Shown: positions 8,519 through 19,819 of the stretch, piece after piece
Numbering within the stretch: the first letter of the stretch is position 1
How the letters are laid out: each line of letters opens with the position of its first letter
NCBI GenBank assembly: GCA_025934105.1
Contig: JAICYS010000018.1
Location: forward strand, 1-40,505
Origin: Myxococcota bacterium
GTDB lineage: Bacteria; Myxococcota_A; Polyangia; Fen-1088
DNA: 40,505 bases
Direction: 5' to 3'
The notes under the pieces: model-generated
What the model saw: the letters and a program-made list of their open reading frames with translations, nothing else
What the model was told of the DNA's origin: nothing
Databases searched by the model: none
Position numbers and translations under genes: made by a program

Positions 8519-9373
8519 CTACGGAAACGGCTGCGCGCTCCGACCGCGTTCCAGGTCGAAGTCGAACCAGCCCTCGAGGTACCCGCCGATCTCCGACGGA
8601 CGCGGCGGCGCGACGTTCATCATCTTCGAGGTGACCACGATCTGGTCGCCCAGGACGACGCGGAAGTCGGCCATCATCCGCTCGCCGAACTGGATGGTGA
8701 AGTCGGCCGGCACGGGGTCGCGACTTTCCGGCGGCCGGTCCGTCTGCTCGGCACTGCCGAAGTGCTTGAACGAAATCCAGCCGTCGAACGCCAGCGCGGT
8801 GACGTTGGTGACGCCGCAGGTGGACAAGGTCGCGAACGAGGACCGCACGTCGGTGTAGGGCGTCAGATGGATCACCGGCGCGCTGGCCATCACCGACATC
8901 CCGCCGTCCATCCCCCGCCCGCCGTCCGGCACGCCCGCGTCCCCACCGAACGCGGTGCCGGACCAGTCGCACCACGGCGTCTCGGTCCCGTCCGGCAGCG
9001 TCTCGGTGGTCTTCCAGTCCGGCTGCCCGTTGACGGTCCGGCCGCGCAAGCAGCGCGCCACCTCGTACGAGTTCAACACGTCGAAGTACAACGCGTCGGC
9101 GTACTGAATCGGTAGCGTGTTGTTCTGCATCCGGATGCGCATTTCGTCGCTGTGCATCCCGGTGACCGACAGGTCCTCGATGGGCTCCCCGGCGAAGAAC
9201 ACCGGCTTGAGGTTGTAGGGACTGGGCGCGTCCAGGCCGGCGTCGGCCGCCTGGTCGTAAATGCACCCGTACTGGAAGATCACGCCGGTGGCGGTGCCAG
9301 ATCCGTTGCCCACGGCGCATCCGCCGGTCAGGCCGGCCAGCGCCGCGACCAACGCAGCCCGGGCCCGCGTCAC
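8519..9373 (-). CDS. putative lipoprotein
   Basis: Signal peptide with lipobox (AALAGLTGGCAVG); GTG start overlapping upstream stop by 4 nt. Confidence 0.7.
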   Translation of the reverse strand: MTRARAALVAALAGLTGGCAVGNGSGTATGVIFQYGCIYDQAADAGLDAPSPYNLKPVFFAGEPIEDLSVTGMHSDEMRIRMQNNTLPIQYADALYFDVLNSYEVARCLRGRTVNGQPDWKTTETLPDGTETPWCDWSGTAFGGDAGVPDGGRGMDGGMSVMASAPVIHLTPYTDVRSSFATLSTCGVTNVTALAFDGWISFKHFGSAEQTDRPPESRDPVPADFTIQFGERMMADFRVVLGDQIVVTSKMMNVAPPRPSEIGGYLEGWFDFDLERGRSAQPFP

Positions 9374-10161
9374 GACGCCGGGGTCCTGACCCGCACCACG
9401 GTGCCCCGCCCGGCGTCCATCCGCCGCGCCGCCGAGCCGTCCCGCCGCGCGATCTCGACCTGACCGCCGCTGCCCACGTACGCGACCAGCGCGCCCGGCT
9501 CGACGTCCGAGAAGGTCCGCCCGACCAGCGGCGCGAATAACCCCTCGCCGCCGTCGACCTCGACGCCGATGTCGCTGTCGCCGGCCCCCCGCAGCACGTC
9601 GCCGGGTAGCGAGGTGATGAGGTTGCCGAATCCGTCGACGTGAATGACCTCGCCCTCGATGATCCCGGCGGCGCGCCGCGCAGGCGCGCGGATGATCTCG
9701 ACCATCGAATCCAGGATCGGCCCGGCATCCACGGGACGGGCCCCGGCGGCCAGGCGGGCCGCCGCTGGGGCGAACACGTCGCGCCCGTGGAAGGTGGGGC
9801 TGACCGGGTCGCGTCTGAACTCGCTCGATTCGATCCGGAAGATCTGGCGCGGGCCGCGCGCCACCAGCGACAGGACGCCGTTGTCGGGACCGACGAACAG
9901 CTGGCCGCCCGCCTCGACCAGGATGTCGGCGCGGTTGCCGCCCACGCCCGGGTCGATGACCGCCACGTGGATGGTCCCCGGCGGATAGAGCGGCGCCGCT
10001 TGCGCCAGCGCGACGGCGCCGGCAGCGACATCCTGCGGGGGAATCCCGTGGGCGATGTCGACGAGGGTGGTCTGGGGAGCGATCGTCAGGATCACGCCCT
10101 TCATGGCTCCCACGTAGCCGTCGCGGGCGCCGAAGTCGGTGGTCAAGGTGATGATAGGCAT
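9370..10161 (-). CDS. SAM hydrolase / SAM hydroxide adenosyltransferase (DUF62 family)
   Basis: MPIITLTTDFGARDGYVGAMKGVIL...VVDPGVG-like IDPGVGGNRADI...VGPDNGVLSLV motifs. Confidence 0.92.
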   Translation of the reverse strand: MPIITLTTDFGARDGYVGAMKGVILTIAPQTTLVDIAHGIPPQDVAAGAVALAQAAPLYPPGTIHVAVIDPGVGGNRADILVEAGGQLFVGPDNGVLSLVARGPRQIFRIESSEFRRDPVSPTFHGRDVFAPAAARLAAGARPVDAGPILDSMVEIIRAPARRAAGIIEGEVIHVDGFGNLITSLPGDVLRGAGDSDIGVEVDGGEGLFAPLVGRTFSDVEPGALVAYVGSGGQVEIARRDGSAARRMDAGRGTVVRVRTPAS

Positions 10162-10231
10162 TTCTGAATCGCCGCGGATTATCGCACAGCCCGGCGGTGC
10201 CTGCCCCTAACCGGAGCGCCGGGAGCGGGTT

Positions 10232-10948
10232 ATGATGCACCTCACGATGGACAAGACCGTCGCCAGCGCAGACGAGGCCGTCGCCGACTTCTTCGACGGC
10301 GCCACGGTGATGGCCGGAGGGTTCGGCCTCTGCGGCATCCCCGAGACGCTGATCGCGGCCCTGCGCCGCAAGGGAACACGGAACCTCACCGTCATCTCGA
10401 ACAACTGCGGCATCGACGACAAGGGGCTGGGAATCCTGCTGGCCAACGGGCAGGTCAAGAAGATGATCTCCAGCTACGTCGGCGAGAACAAGACGTTCGA
10501 GCGGCTGTTCATGACCAAGCAGCTCGAGGTCGAGCTGACGCCGCAGGGGACGCTGGCCGAGCGCATCCGCGCCGGCGGCGCGGGGATTCCGGCCTTCTTC
10601 ACGGCCACCGGCTACGGCACGGTCGTCGCCGACGGCAAAGAGACGCGCGAGTTCGACGGGCGCCACTACGTCCTCGAGCGGGCGCTGACCGCCGACTTCG
10701 CGCTGGTCAAAGCCTGGCGGGGCGACCGATTCGGCAACCTCGTCTACCGGAAAACGGCGCGCAACTTCAACCCCATGATGGCGACCGCCGCCAAGACGAC
10801 CATCGCCGAGGTCGAAGAGCTGGTCGAACCCGGCCAGCTCGCGCCCGACCAGATCCACACGCCGGGCATCTACGTCAGCCGCATCGTCCAGGGCGCCGCC
10901 TACGAGAAGGCCATCGAACAGCGGACCGTCCGCAAAAGGGTCGCCTGA
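10232..10948 (+). CDS. scoA: 3-oxoacid/acetoacetate CoA-transferase subunit A
   Basis: [15 protein letters not shown]...[33 protein letters not shown]; start may be the MDKTV Met at 10247. Confidence 0.93.
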   Translation: MMHLTMDKTVASADEAVADFFDGATVMAGGFGLCGIPETLIAALRRKGTRNLTVISNNCGIDDKGLGILLANGQVKKMISSYVGENKTFERLFMTKQLEVELTPQGTLAERIRAGGAGIPAFFTATGYGTVVADGKETREFDGRHYVLERALTADFALVKAWRGDRFGNLVYRKTARNFNPMMATAAKTTIAEVEELVEPGQLAPDQIHTPGIYVSRIVQGAAYEKAIEQRTVRKRVA

Positions 10949-11640
10949 TGCCGCCGCTGACGCGCGACCAGGTCGCCCGCCGCGCCGCCCGCGAGCTGCG
11001 CGACGGCATGTACGTGAACCTGGGGATCGGGATGCCGACGCTGGTGGCGAACTTCATCCCGCCCGGGACGAACATCGTGCTGCAGTCGGAAAACGGCCTC
11101 CTGGGGATCGGCCCCTTCCCGTACGAGGGGGACGAGGACCCGGACCTCATCAACGCGGGCAAGCAGACGGTGACGACGGTACCGGGCGCCGCCTTCTTCT
11201 CGTCGGCCGAATCGTTCGCGATGATCCGCGGCGGCCACATCGACTGCGCCATCCTGGGCGCCATGCAGGTGGCCGAAAACGGGGACCTGGCCAACTGGAC
11301 CATCCCGGGGAAGATGATCAAAGGGATGGGCGGCGCGATGGACCTGGTGGCGGCGGCCAAGCGGGTGATCGTCATGATGGAGCACGTGGCGCGGGGCAAA
11401 GCCGCGCCCGGCGCCCCGCCCCCGCCGGAGGAGAAGAAGATCCTGAAGCGCTGCACGCTGCCGCTGACCGCCGTGCACTCGGTGCACCGGATCATCACCG
11501 ACCTGGCGGTTCTGGACGTCACGCCGTCGGGGCTGGCGCTGCGCGAGCGCGCGCCGGGCGTCACGGTCGCCGAGATCCAGGCCAAGACCGAGGCGGCGCT
11601 GGCCGTGGACGGAGACGTCCCCGAAATCGACGTCGCCTGA
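10948..11640 (+). CDS. scoB: 3-oxoacid/acetoacetate CoA-transferase subunit B
   Basis: [37 protein letters not shown] catalytic Glu motif; TGATG overlap with subunit A. Confidence 0.94.
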   Translation: MPPLTRDQVARRAARELRDGMYVNLGIGMPTLVANFIPPGTNIVLQSENGLLGIGPFPYEGDEDPDLINAGKQTVTTVPGAAFFSSAESFAMIRGGHIDCAILGAMQVAENGDLANWTIPGKMIKGMGGAMDLVAAAKRVIVMMEHVARGKAAPGAPPPPEEKKILKRCTLPLTAVHSVHRIITDLAVLDVTPSGLALRERAPGVTVAEIQAKTEAALAVDGDVPEIDVA

Positions 11641-11647
11641 CCCGCGA

Positions 11648-13243
<1,596 letters not shown>

Positions 13244-13369
13244 GCCGTTGATATTCACCAGAGATTTGGGATTGCCTCGTGCCCGGGATCAGAGGTACCG
13301 TCAAGTGTTGCTCACGTTTTGCGCGTTCCCCGGGCGGGCGCGCCGAGCAAGTTGGGGGATGACGGGACG

Positions 13370-13867
13370 ATGACGAAGTCGGATCTCATCGACGTTTTGT
13401 GTGAGATGCAGAAGATCCCGAAAGGGCGCGCCGAGCTCCTGGTGCAGGTGATCTTCGAGTCGATGGAGGAGGCGCTCAAACGGGGCGAGCGGATCGAGAT
13501 CCGCGGCTTCGGCAGCTTCGAGCTGCGGAGCTACAAGCCTTATGAGGGTCGCAATCCGCGCACCGGTGTACGCGTGAGCGTACAGCCCAAGCGGCTGCCC
13601 TTCTTCAAGGTGGGCAAGGAACTGAAAGAGCGCGTGAACAACGGCCGGAACACGCCCGCCGTCGAGTGGCCCGACGGCAAGGGGCGTCCTCCGGCCAAGG
13701 TGGGCGGCGCGGCCGACGGGACGCCGGCCGACGGCACGCCCACCGCAGCCCCGGTCTCGTCGACGGGGCCGGTCGCCGACGGCCACGCGCCCGCGGCCAA
13801 CGCCGCCGCCGCCAAAGAGACGACGCCCCCGCCGCTGCCCAACACCGCCACCCGCGCCAGCGTCTGA
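13370..13867 (+). CDS. HU/IHF-family DNA-binding protein with low-complexity Pro/Ala C-terminal tail
   Basis: MTKSDLIDVLCEMQKIPKGRAELLVQVIFESMEEALKRGERIEIRGFGSFELRSYKPYEGRNPRTG; tail encoded by a tandem duplication. Confidence 0.9.
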   Translation: MTKSDLIDVLCEMQKIPKGRAELLVQVIFESMEEALKRGERIEIRGFGSFELRSYKPYEGRNPRTGVRVSVQPKRLPFFKVGKELKERVNNGRNTPAVEWPDGKGRPPAKVGGAADGTPADGTPTAAPVSSTGPVADGHAPAANAAAAKETTPPPLPNTATRASV

Positions 13868-14026
13868 CCGTCGGCCAACGGCACGCCCACCGCAGCCCCG
13901 GTCTCGTCGACGGGGCCGGCCGCGGACGGCCACGCGCCCGCGGCCAGCGCCGCCGCCAAAAAGGCGACGTCCCCGCCGCTGCCCAACACACCGCCACCCG
14001 CGCCAGCGTCTGACCGCCGGCCGACG
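13735..14026. repeat. two-copy tandem duplication, period ~147 bp, spanning the HU/IHF tail and stop codon
   Basis: CACGCCCACCGCAGCCCCGGTCTCGTCGACGGGGCCGG... starts at 13735 and again at 13882; both copies run to ...GCGCCAGCGTCTGACCG. Confidence 0.9.
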
Positions 14027-14073
14027 TCCGATTGTCTTCGTCGCGCGCGGGCAGCCGGCGAATGGTCGCCGGG

Positions 14074-15297
14074 TCAGGCCGCCCGAAGGCGCGCCAGGCG
14101 CGCGGGCGCGGCGACGGCATGGCGTAGCAGCGCGCCGAGCAGCGCGCCACCCCGGTCGGCCAGCACCTCCGACCCGGAGACGCGGGCGGCGTACAGCTTC
14201 TGCACGCGCCGGTCGAACAGGATCAGCGACAGCCACAGGCTGGCGCTGCGCGGGCCGTACAGCATGGCGGCCAGCCGCGCATCCAGCGCCAGCTCGCGTC
14301 CGACCACGGCCCGCGCCACCGCGGGCCCGTAATCGACGAAGCGAAAGTCGCCCGACTCGAGCGCCCGCGCGACGGCGTCGGCCGCGATGGGCCCGTGCTC
14401 GAGGCCGACCGCGATCCCCTCCCCCGTCAGCGCGTCGATCCCCGCGGCGTCGCCGACGCACACCAGGTGTGGCGCCGCCATCCGCGCGCCCGACCGGAAC
14501 CGCCAGGCGGGCCAGCCCCGGGCACCGTTCGGCAGCGTCACGCCGTAGGCCGCCAGCCCTTCGCGCAGCAGCGCCTCGATCTCGGCGCCCGACTTCTTGA
14601 TCGGCGCGGGGATCCCGTTGTCGGTGGTGTGCATGGCGCCCACGTTCAGGCGGCCGCCCGGCGCCGGGAACAGCCAGAGGTATCCGCGCAGCCCGCGCGC
14701 CATCAGCGAGAAGTCGTAGATCATCCGCCCGGCGACTTCGCCGGCCAGCCCGGGGGGCATGTCGACCTCGGCCTGGAACAGGCGCAGCGGCGGGCGCCGG
14801 TGGTCGTCGGCGGCCACCGCCTTGCGGACCTTGCTGCCCGCCCCGTCGGCGCCCACCAGCACGCGCGCGGTCAGGCCGCGGCCGCGCGTGGTCTGGACCG
14901 ACACCTGCCCGGCCGCCGCGTCGACATGGAAGGCCGCCATGCCCTCGCCGGCCGCGATCTCGACGCCGCGCGCCCGGGCCTGCTCGACCAGGTCGGCGTC
15001 GAACTCGCGGCGGCGCACGATGTCCACCGGCCGCTCCAGGACCACGTCCTGCCGGCGCGACCGGTAGACGATGCGTCCGGTCTCGCAGGGGACGCGCGGC
15101 ACCCGCACCTTCAGCCCCAGCGCGGCCAGCGCGGCGTGCGCGTGGCCGGTCAGCCCGCCGCCGCACGGCTTGTCCCGTGGAAAGCGCGCCTTGTCCAGAC
15201 ACAGGACCCGGCCTGGACCAAGCCGCGCCGCCAAGGCCACCGCCGTCGCGACGCCGGCCGGCCCCGCGCCGGCGATGATGACGTCGCGGTCGATCAC
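14074..15297 (-). CDS. geranylgeranyl reductase-like FAD-dependent oxidoreductase
   Basis: N-terminal VIDRDVIIAGAGPAGVATAVALA, FPRDKPCGGGLTGHAHAAL, VCVGDAAGIDALTGEGI. Confidence 0.85.
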   Translation of the reverse strand: MIDRDVIIAGAGPAGVATAVALAARLGPGRVLCLDKARFPRDKPCGGGLTGHAHAALAALGLKVRVPRVPCETGRIVYRSRRQDVVLERPVDIVRRREFDADLVEQARARGVEIAAGEGMAAFHVDAAAGQVSVQTTRGRGLTARVLVGADGAGSKVRKAVAADDHRRPPLRLFQAEVDMPPGLAGEVAGRMIYDFSLMARGLRGYLWLFPAPGGRLNVGAMHTTDNGIPAPIKKSGAEIEALLREGLAAYGVTLPNGARGWPAWRFRSGARMAAPHLVCVGDAAGIDALTGEGIAVGLEHGPIAADAVARALESGDFRFVDYGPAVARAVVGRELALDARLAAMLYGPRSASLWLSLILFDRRVQKLYAARVSGSEVLADRGGALLGALLRHAVAAPARLARLRAA

Positions 15298-16007
15298 AGC
15301 TGCGCGGAGATGGTGCCGCCGACGACGACCGTGAGCGCCCCGTTCGGGACCGGGGTCCCGGGCGCGATCACGACCGTCGTCGACGCGATGATGTTGAACG
15401 ACGTCGAGATGTTCTTGGTGTACATCTCCAGCACGGCGTCGGCGTTGGGCGCCTTCTCCATGGCGCCCATGGGCGTCGTCCCCGCCGGGATGGCCGGAAC
15501 GGTGCCGAACAGCATGGCGCGCGAGTCGGTCGGGTCGGTCACGCCGTCGGGCGCCAGATAAACGGCGATCGACGGCACGTCGACGTTCAAGGTGTTGTTG
15601 GTGACCTGGTAGCTGATGCTGCTGATCGAAACATGCAGCAGGCTGTGGCCGGGGAAGGTCGCCAGCGTCGGCACCTGTTGGGCCAGGTTGACGGAGGAGC
15701 TCGTCGCCTCCGGGATCTGCGCCTGGCAGCTGCCCGACGCGCACACCAGCGGCGTGGTCGTGCAGTTCAGCCCCGCCGTGACGGCCAAGCTGCAGCAGTC
15801 GCCGTCGGAGCCGCACGGGACGTTCGGGACCGTCGCCCACGCGGCCGCGGGCGGCAAGTTCCCCCACATCGACGTGTCGAAGCTGTACGTCTGCTTCGGC
15901 AGCTCGAACGTCAGGCGCGTGATGTCCAGGGAGCAGCTCAGAAGGCCTCCCGACATCAGCGCCGCCCCCAGAACTCCCACGGCCCGCAGCGACGTCCGCA
16001 TGGCCAT
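15294..16007 (-). CDS. putative secreted lipoprotein
   Basis: Signal peptide MAMRTSLRAVGVLGAALMSGGLLSCS (lipobox); ATGA overlaps with both neighbours. Confidence 0.7.
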   Translation of the reverse strand: MAMRTSLRAVGVLGAALMSGGLLSCSLDITRLTFELPKQTYSFDTSMWGNLPPAAAWATVPNVPCGSDGDCCSLAVTAGLNCTTTPLVCASGSCQAQIPEATSSSVNLAQQVPTLATFPGHSLLHVSISSISYQVTNNTLNVDVPSIAVYLAPDGVTDPTDSRAMLFGTVPAIPAGTTPMGAMEKAPNADAVLEMYTKNISTSFNIIASTTVVIAPGTPVPNGALTVVVGGTISAQL

Positions 16008-16948
16008 CACTTTAACACCGACATCAAGAAGTCGGAGGCGCTCCACGGATCCAGTGTGCGATCGGCCACAGACGCGATCGTGTGCGATAGAGGGTCACCC
16101 GCGGACGCGCCGCTCACCGCCGCCTGCAACCGGGCCCGCAACGGGTCCGCAGCCATCGCGGCCACCTGACGCGCCGCCTGGTGCCGGCGGCGCGCCGCGC
16201 GCTCGGCCTCGGGACGGTGGCGCAGGAGCTCGAGCGCGGCCACCAGTTCCTCGATGCCGCTCTCGGTCGTGGCGGTGGTCTTCAGGATCGGCGGGGCCGG
16301 CCGCGCCGCCAGCGCCAGCATGGCCATCAGATCGGCGGCCGCGCGATCCGCGCCCTCGCGGTCGCCCTTGTTGACGACCAGGATGTCGGCGATCTCCAAG
16401 AGGCCCACCTTCAGCGCCTGGACGTCGTCGCCCAGGCCGGGCGCGGTCACCACGACCACCGCGTCGGTGGCGTCGGCCACGTCCAGCTCCGCCTGCCCCG
16501 CGCCCACGGTCTCGACCAGGATGACGGGGAAGCCGGCGGCGTCCAGCACGGCCACCGCCGCCGCCGTCGAGCGCGACAGCCCCCCCTGGTGCCCGCGCGT
16601 GGCGAGCGACCGGATGAACACGCCGCCGTCCAGCACGTGTTTGTGCATGCGTACGCGGTCGCCCAGCAGCGCCCCGCCCGAAAACGGGCTGGAGGGATCG
16701 ACCGCCACCACCGCCACCCGCTCGCCGCGGGCGCGCACCGCCGAGATCAGCGCCGACACCAGCGTCGACTTGCCGACGCCCGGGCTGCCGGTGAGGCCCA
16801 CCAGGAAAGCTTGCCCGCCGCGCGGATAGATGGCGCGCAGCGCCTCGCGCGCGCCCGGCAGGTCGTCGTCCAGCCCCCGCATGAGCGCGGCGGCGGCCCG
16901 CAGGTCACCGCCGCAGATCGCCTGGACGTCCCAGCCCGCTGGTGGCAC
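16007..16948 (-). CDS. meaB: MeaB/ArgK-family GTPase (methylmalonyl-CoA mutase chaperone)
   Basis: GLTGSPGVGKSTLVSALI...AVDPSSPFSGGALLGDRVRM...FIRSLATRGHQGGLS...VETVGAGQAELDVADATDAVVVVTAPGLGDDVQALK; GTG start at 16948. Confidence 0.94.
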   Translation of the reverse strand: MPPAGWDVQAICGGDLRAAAALMRGLDDDLPGAREALRAIYPRGGQAFLVGLTGSPGVGKSTLVSALISAVRARGERVAVVAVDPSSPFSGGALLGDRVRMHKHVLDGGVFIRSLATRGHQGGLSRSTAAAVAVLDAAGFPVILVETVGAGQAELDVADATDAVVVVTAPGLGDDVQALKVGLLEIADILVVNKGDREGADRAAADLMAMLALAARPAPPILKTTATTESGIEELVAALELLRHRPEAERAARRRHQAARQVAAMAADPLRARLQAAVSGASAGDPLSHTIASVADRTLDPWSASDFLMSVLK

Positions 16949-16959
16949 GGATCGGCCGC

Positions 16960-18120
16960 TCAGCCCACTTCGGCGGCTTCGCGCAGCAGCTCGCGGGCGA
17001 TGACCATCTTCTGGACCTCGTCGGTCCCCTCGCCGATCTGCGCCAGCCGCGCGTCGCGCAGGTATCGTTCGACGTCGAACTCGCGCGTGTAGCCGTACCC
17101 GCCGTGGATCTGGACCGCGGCGTTGCAGGCCTTGACGGTGGTCCTGGCCGCGAACAGCTTCGCCACCGACGATTCGGTGGTGGTGCGCATCCCCTGGTCG
17201 GCCATCCACGCCGCCCGCCACACCAGCAGGCGGGCCGCGTCCAGCTCGGTGGCCATGTCGGCCAGCATGTGCTGGATGGCCTGGAAGTCGCCCAGCGGCT
17301 TGCCGAACTGCACGCGCTCTTTCGCGTACCGGCGCGAGGCCTCGAACGCCGCCCGGCCGATGCCGACGGCCCAGGCGCCGATCCCGATGCGCCCCTTGTC
17401 GAGAACCTTCAAGGTGTCGAAGAAGCCGTTGTCGACGTCGCCCAGCCGTTGGTCGTCACCGACGGTGACGTCCTCGAAGATCAGCTCGGTGGTGTCGGAG
17501 GCGCGCAGCCCCATCTTGTGGATGATCTTGCCGGTCCGAAAGCCGGGCATGCCCCGCTCGATGATGAACGCCGTCAGCCCCTTGGCCTTTTTTTCGGGCG
17601 ACGTCGAGGCCATCACCACGAACACGCCGCCCACCGACCCTTGCGTGATGAAGGTCTTCGAGCCGTTGATGACCCACTTGTCGCCCTGGCGCACGGCCCG
17701 CGTCCGGGCCGCGCCCGCGTCGGATCCCGACCCCGGCTCGGTCAACCCCCAGCCGCCCAGCACCTTGCCGCTGGCCAGGCCGGGCAGGTACTTTTGCTTT
17801 TGCGCCTCGTTGCCGGCCAGGAAGATGTGCCCCGTGCACAGCGAGTTGTGCGAGGCCATCGTCAGCCCCACCGACGCGTCGGCGCGCGCCACCTCTTCCA
17901 GCGCGATCACGAAGTCGTGGCACTTCATCCCCGCGCCGCCGTAGGGCTCGGGGACCTCCATCCCGAACAGGCCCATCTCGCCCATCTGGGGGACGATCTC
18001 CCGGGGGAAGTGCTCTTCTTCGTCCCAGCGGCGGGCGTTGGGGACGATCACCCGCTCGCACAGCTCGCGCACGGATTTTTGCAGCACGCGCTGCTCGTCG
18101 GTCAGCTCGAAATCGATCAT
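16960..18120 (-). CDS. acyl-CoA dehydrogenase
   Basis: MIDFELTDEQRVLQKSVRELCERVIVPNAR...GLTEPGSGSDAGAARTRAVRQGDKWVINGSKTFITQG...QIHGGYGYTREFDVERYLRDARLAQIGEGTDE. Confidence 0.95.
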   Translation of the reverse strand: MIDFELTDEQRVLQKSVRELCERVIVPNARRWDEEEHFPREIVPQMGEMGLFGMEVPEPYGGAGMKCHDFVIALEEVARADASVGLTMASHNSLCTGHIFLAGNEAQKQKYLPGLASGKVLGGWGLTEPGSGSDAGAARTRAVRQGDKWVINGSKTFITQGSVGGVFVVMASTSPEKKAKGLTAFIIERGMPGFRTGKIIHKMGLRASDTTELIFEDVTVGDDQRLGDVDNGFFDTLKVLDKGRIGIGAWAVGIGRAAFEASRRYAKERVQFGKPLGDFQAIQHMLADMATELDAARLLVWRAAWMADQGMRTTTESSVAKLFAARTTVKACNAAVQIHGGYGYTREFDVERYLRDARLAQIGEGTDEVQKMVIARELLREAAEVG

Positions 18121-19343
18121 GGTTTGTTCTTGCTCGCGTCCTTGGTGCGGTCTTCCGGGCCGGCGGGCGCGTAAATTTGCACCATTTCGGTCTTCTCGGT
18201 GAATTTCACCGCGTGGGGCTGGCCGGCGGGAAGATACAGCGCCTCTTCCGCGCCGAACGGGATCTTCTCGCTGCCGACGGTCAGCTCGCCCGCGCCCGAC
18301 AGGACGAAGATGATCTCGTCGGCGGCGTGCTGGTGACGGGGGATCTGCAGGCCCGGCTCGGCCTCCAGCTTGCCGAGGTAGAACCCTTTGTCGCCGGTGT
18401 CGGCCGGCGGCAGCAGCGGGATGGCCCGCGCCTTGCCCCCGAAGAGCGGCAGCGCGGCCTCGGCCCGGGTGCTGCCGACCACCAGCTTGTCGCCGGGCGG
18501 GTTCGCCGGCTTGGGATCGTGAATCACGATGAACGCCGCGCGCCCGGCCGGGTCCTTGGGATCGCGATAGACGCGCTCGGGGCCGGGCGGCACGAACAGG
18601 TCCAGCAACACGGCCGCCGCCTGGCGGCCCATGTTCTCGATGGCGTGCGGCATCCCGCCCGGGATGTAAAGGGCCATCCCCTCTTCCAGCTTCTCCGGCT
18701 CGACGCCGGCTCCACCCAGCACGCGCGCGTGGCCGCGCAGGACGTAGAGCACCTCGGCCCCCGGATGCTTGTGAAGCGCGATCCGGCTGGCGGGCGCGAC
18801 GGTCAGCTGCGTGAGCGCCGCCTTGTTGGCCCGCATGGTCCCCTCGTCGACCAGCAGCTTGACCGAGAACGGCGGCGCCGGCGGCGGCGAGCCGCCGCGG
18901 TGCTTGCGCGCCGGCGCGGGCGGCCCATGTTCGGGCGCGTCCGCCACCTTGATCGAGAACTGGGCGGCCTGCCCCTCGAACGCCAGCGGGACCACCACCG
19001 TGCTGCCGGGATCGATGCCGGCCAGCGTCCAGGTCAGCGCCGTCGCCTGAAGGCAGGCCAGCAGCACCGGCGACTTCACCTCGTCGAGGGCCGGCTCGGC
19101 GTGCGTCACCTTGCCCCCCGGGCCGACGTCGACCGACAGATCGATCTTGCCGGAGACGTCCAGCGTGTCGGCCAGCGCGCGCTCGAAGCAGCGGTTCACC
19201 TCGGCGCCGTGCGCCACCAGCGCCGACTGCAGCACGTCGGCCACCCGCGCCTCCTCGCTGGTGTCCAGCGCCGCGTTGGCCCCCTGGGCGGGCGCCCCCA
19301 CCGCCGCCGCGGCCGCCAGCAACGCCACCACCGCCCGGGTCAC
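18117..19343 (-). CDS. secreted protein with AgmX/TonB-C-like domain and two cupin domains
   Basis: Signal peptide MTRAVVALLAAAAAVGAPAQG; cupin motifs HKHPGAEVLYVLRG...GMPHAIEN and RHQHAADEIIFVLSG...GQPHAV. Confidence 0.75.
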   Translation of the reverse strand: MTRAVVALLAAAAAVGAPAQGANAALDTSEEARVADVLQSALVAHGAEVNRCFERALADTLDVSGKIDLSVDVGPGGKVTHAEPALDEVKSPVLLACLQATALTWTLAGIDPGSTVVVPLAFEGQAAQFSIKVADAPEHGPPAPARKHRGGSPPPAPPFSVKLLVDEGTMRANKAALTQLTVAPASRIALHKHPGAEVLYVLRGHARVLGGAGVEPEKLEEGMALYIPGGMPHAIENMGRQAAAVLLDLFVPPGPERVYRDPKDPAGRAAFIVIHDPKPANPPGDKLVVGSTRAEAALPLFGGKARAIPLLPPADTGDKGFYLGKLEAEPGLQIPRHQHAADEIIFVLSGAGELTVGSEKIPFGAEEALYLPAGQPHAVKFTEKTEMVQIYAPAGPEDRTKDASKNKP

Positions 19344-19765
19344 GCCGCCGCTCCTTCCACGCGCGGCCGCAGGTCGCGCTCGATCCAGTCGACGATGGCC
19401 TGGGTGGAGGTGCCGGGCGTGAATATTTCCGCCACGCCGCCCGACTTGAGGACCGCGACGTCCTCGTCGGGGACGATGCCGCCGCCGAACAGGACGACCT
19501 CACGGCCACCGCGCGCGTCCAGCGCCGCGCGCACCGCTGGAAAGTGAGTCATGTGAGCTCCGGACATGATGGACAACCCGACGGCGTCGACAGATTCTTG
19601 GACGGCGGCAGCCGCCACCATCTCGGGCGTCTGGTGCAGGCCGCTGTAGATCACCTCGTACCCGGCGTCGGCCAGGCCGCGCGCCACGACCTTGGCGCCG
19701 CGGTCGTGCCCATCCAGACCGACCTTGGCGATGAGGATGCGTATTTTCCGGCGGGAACTCTCCAC
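19340..19765 (-). CDS. methylmalonyl-CoA mutase small subunit (B12-binding domain)
   Basis: RILIAKVGLDGHDRGAKVVARGLADAGYEVIYSGLHQTPEM (DxHxxG cobalamin motif), GGGIVPDEDV. Confidence 0.95.
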   Translation of the reverse strand: MESSRRKIRILIAKVGLDGHDRGAKVVARGLADAGYEVIYSGLHQTPEMVAAAAVQESVDAVGLSIMSGAHMTHFPAVRAALDARGGREVVLFGGGIVPDEDVAVLKSGGVAEIFTPGTSTQAIVDWIERDLRPRVEGAAA

Positions 19766-19819
19766 GGCGAAAGTCTATCAGAGGTTGACCGTCCGACGCC
19801 TTCGGCCGGTAATACCCGG

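Noticed and set aside
7239-10031. 930-aa minus ORF as a fusion protein
   Set aside because: N-terminal half is an out-of-frame read of the SAM hydrolase and lipoprotein genes; methyltransferase starts at GTG 8510 with SD.
13882-14026. Second copy of the HU tail as a separate gene
   Set aside because: No start codon or SD; it is a duplicated tail downstream of a stop codon.
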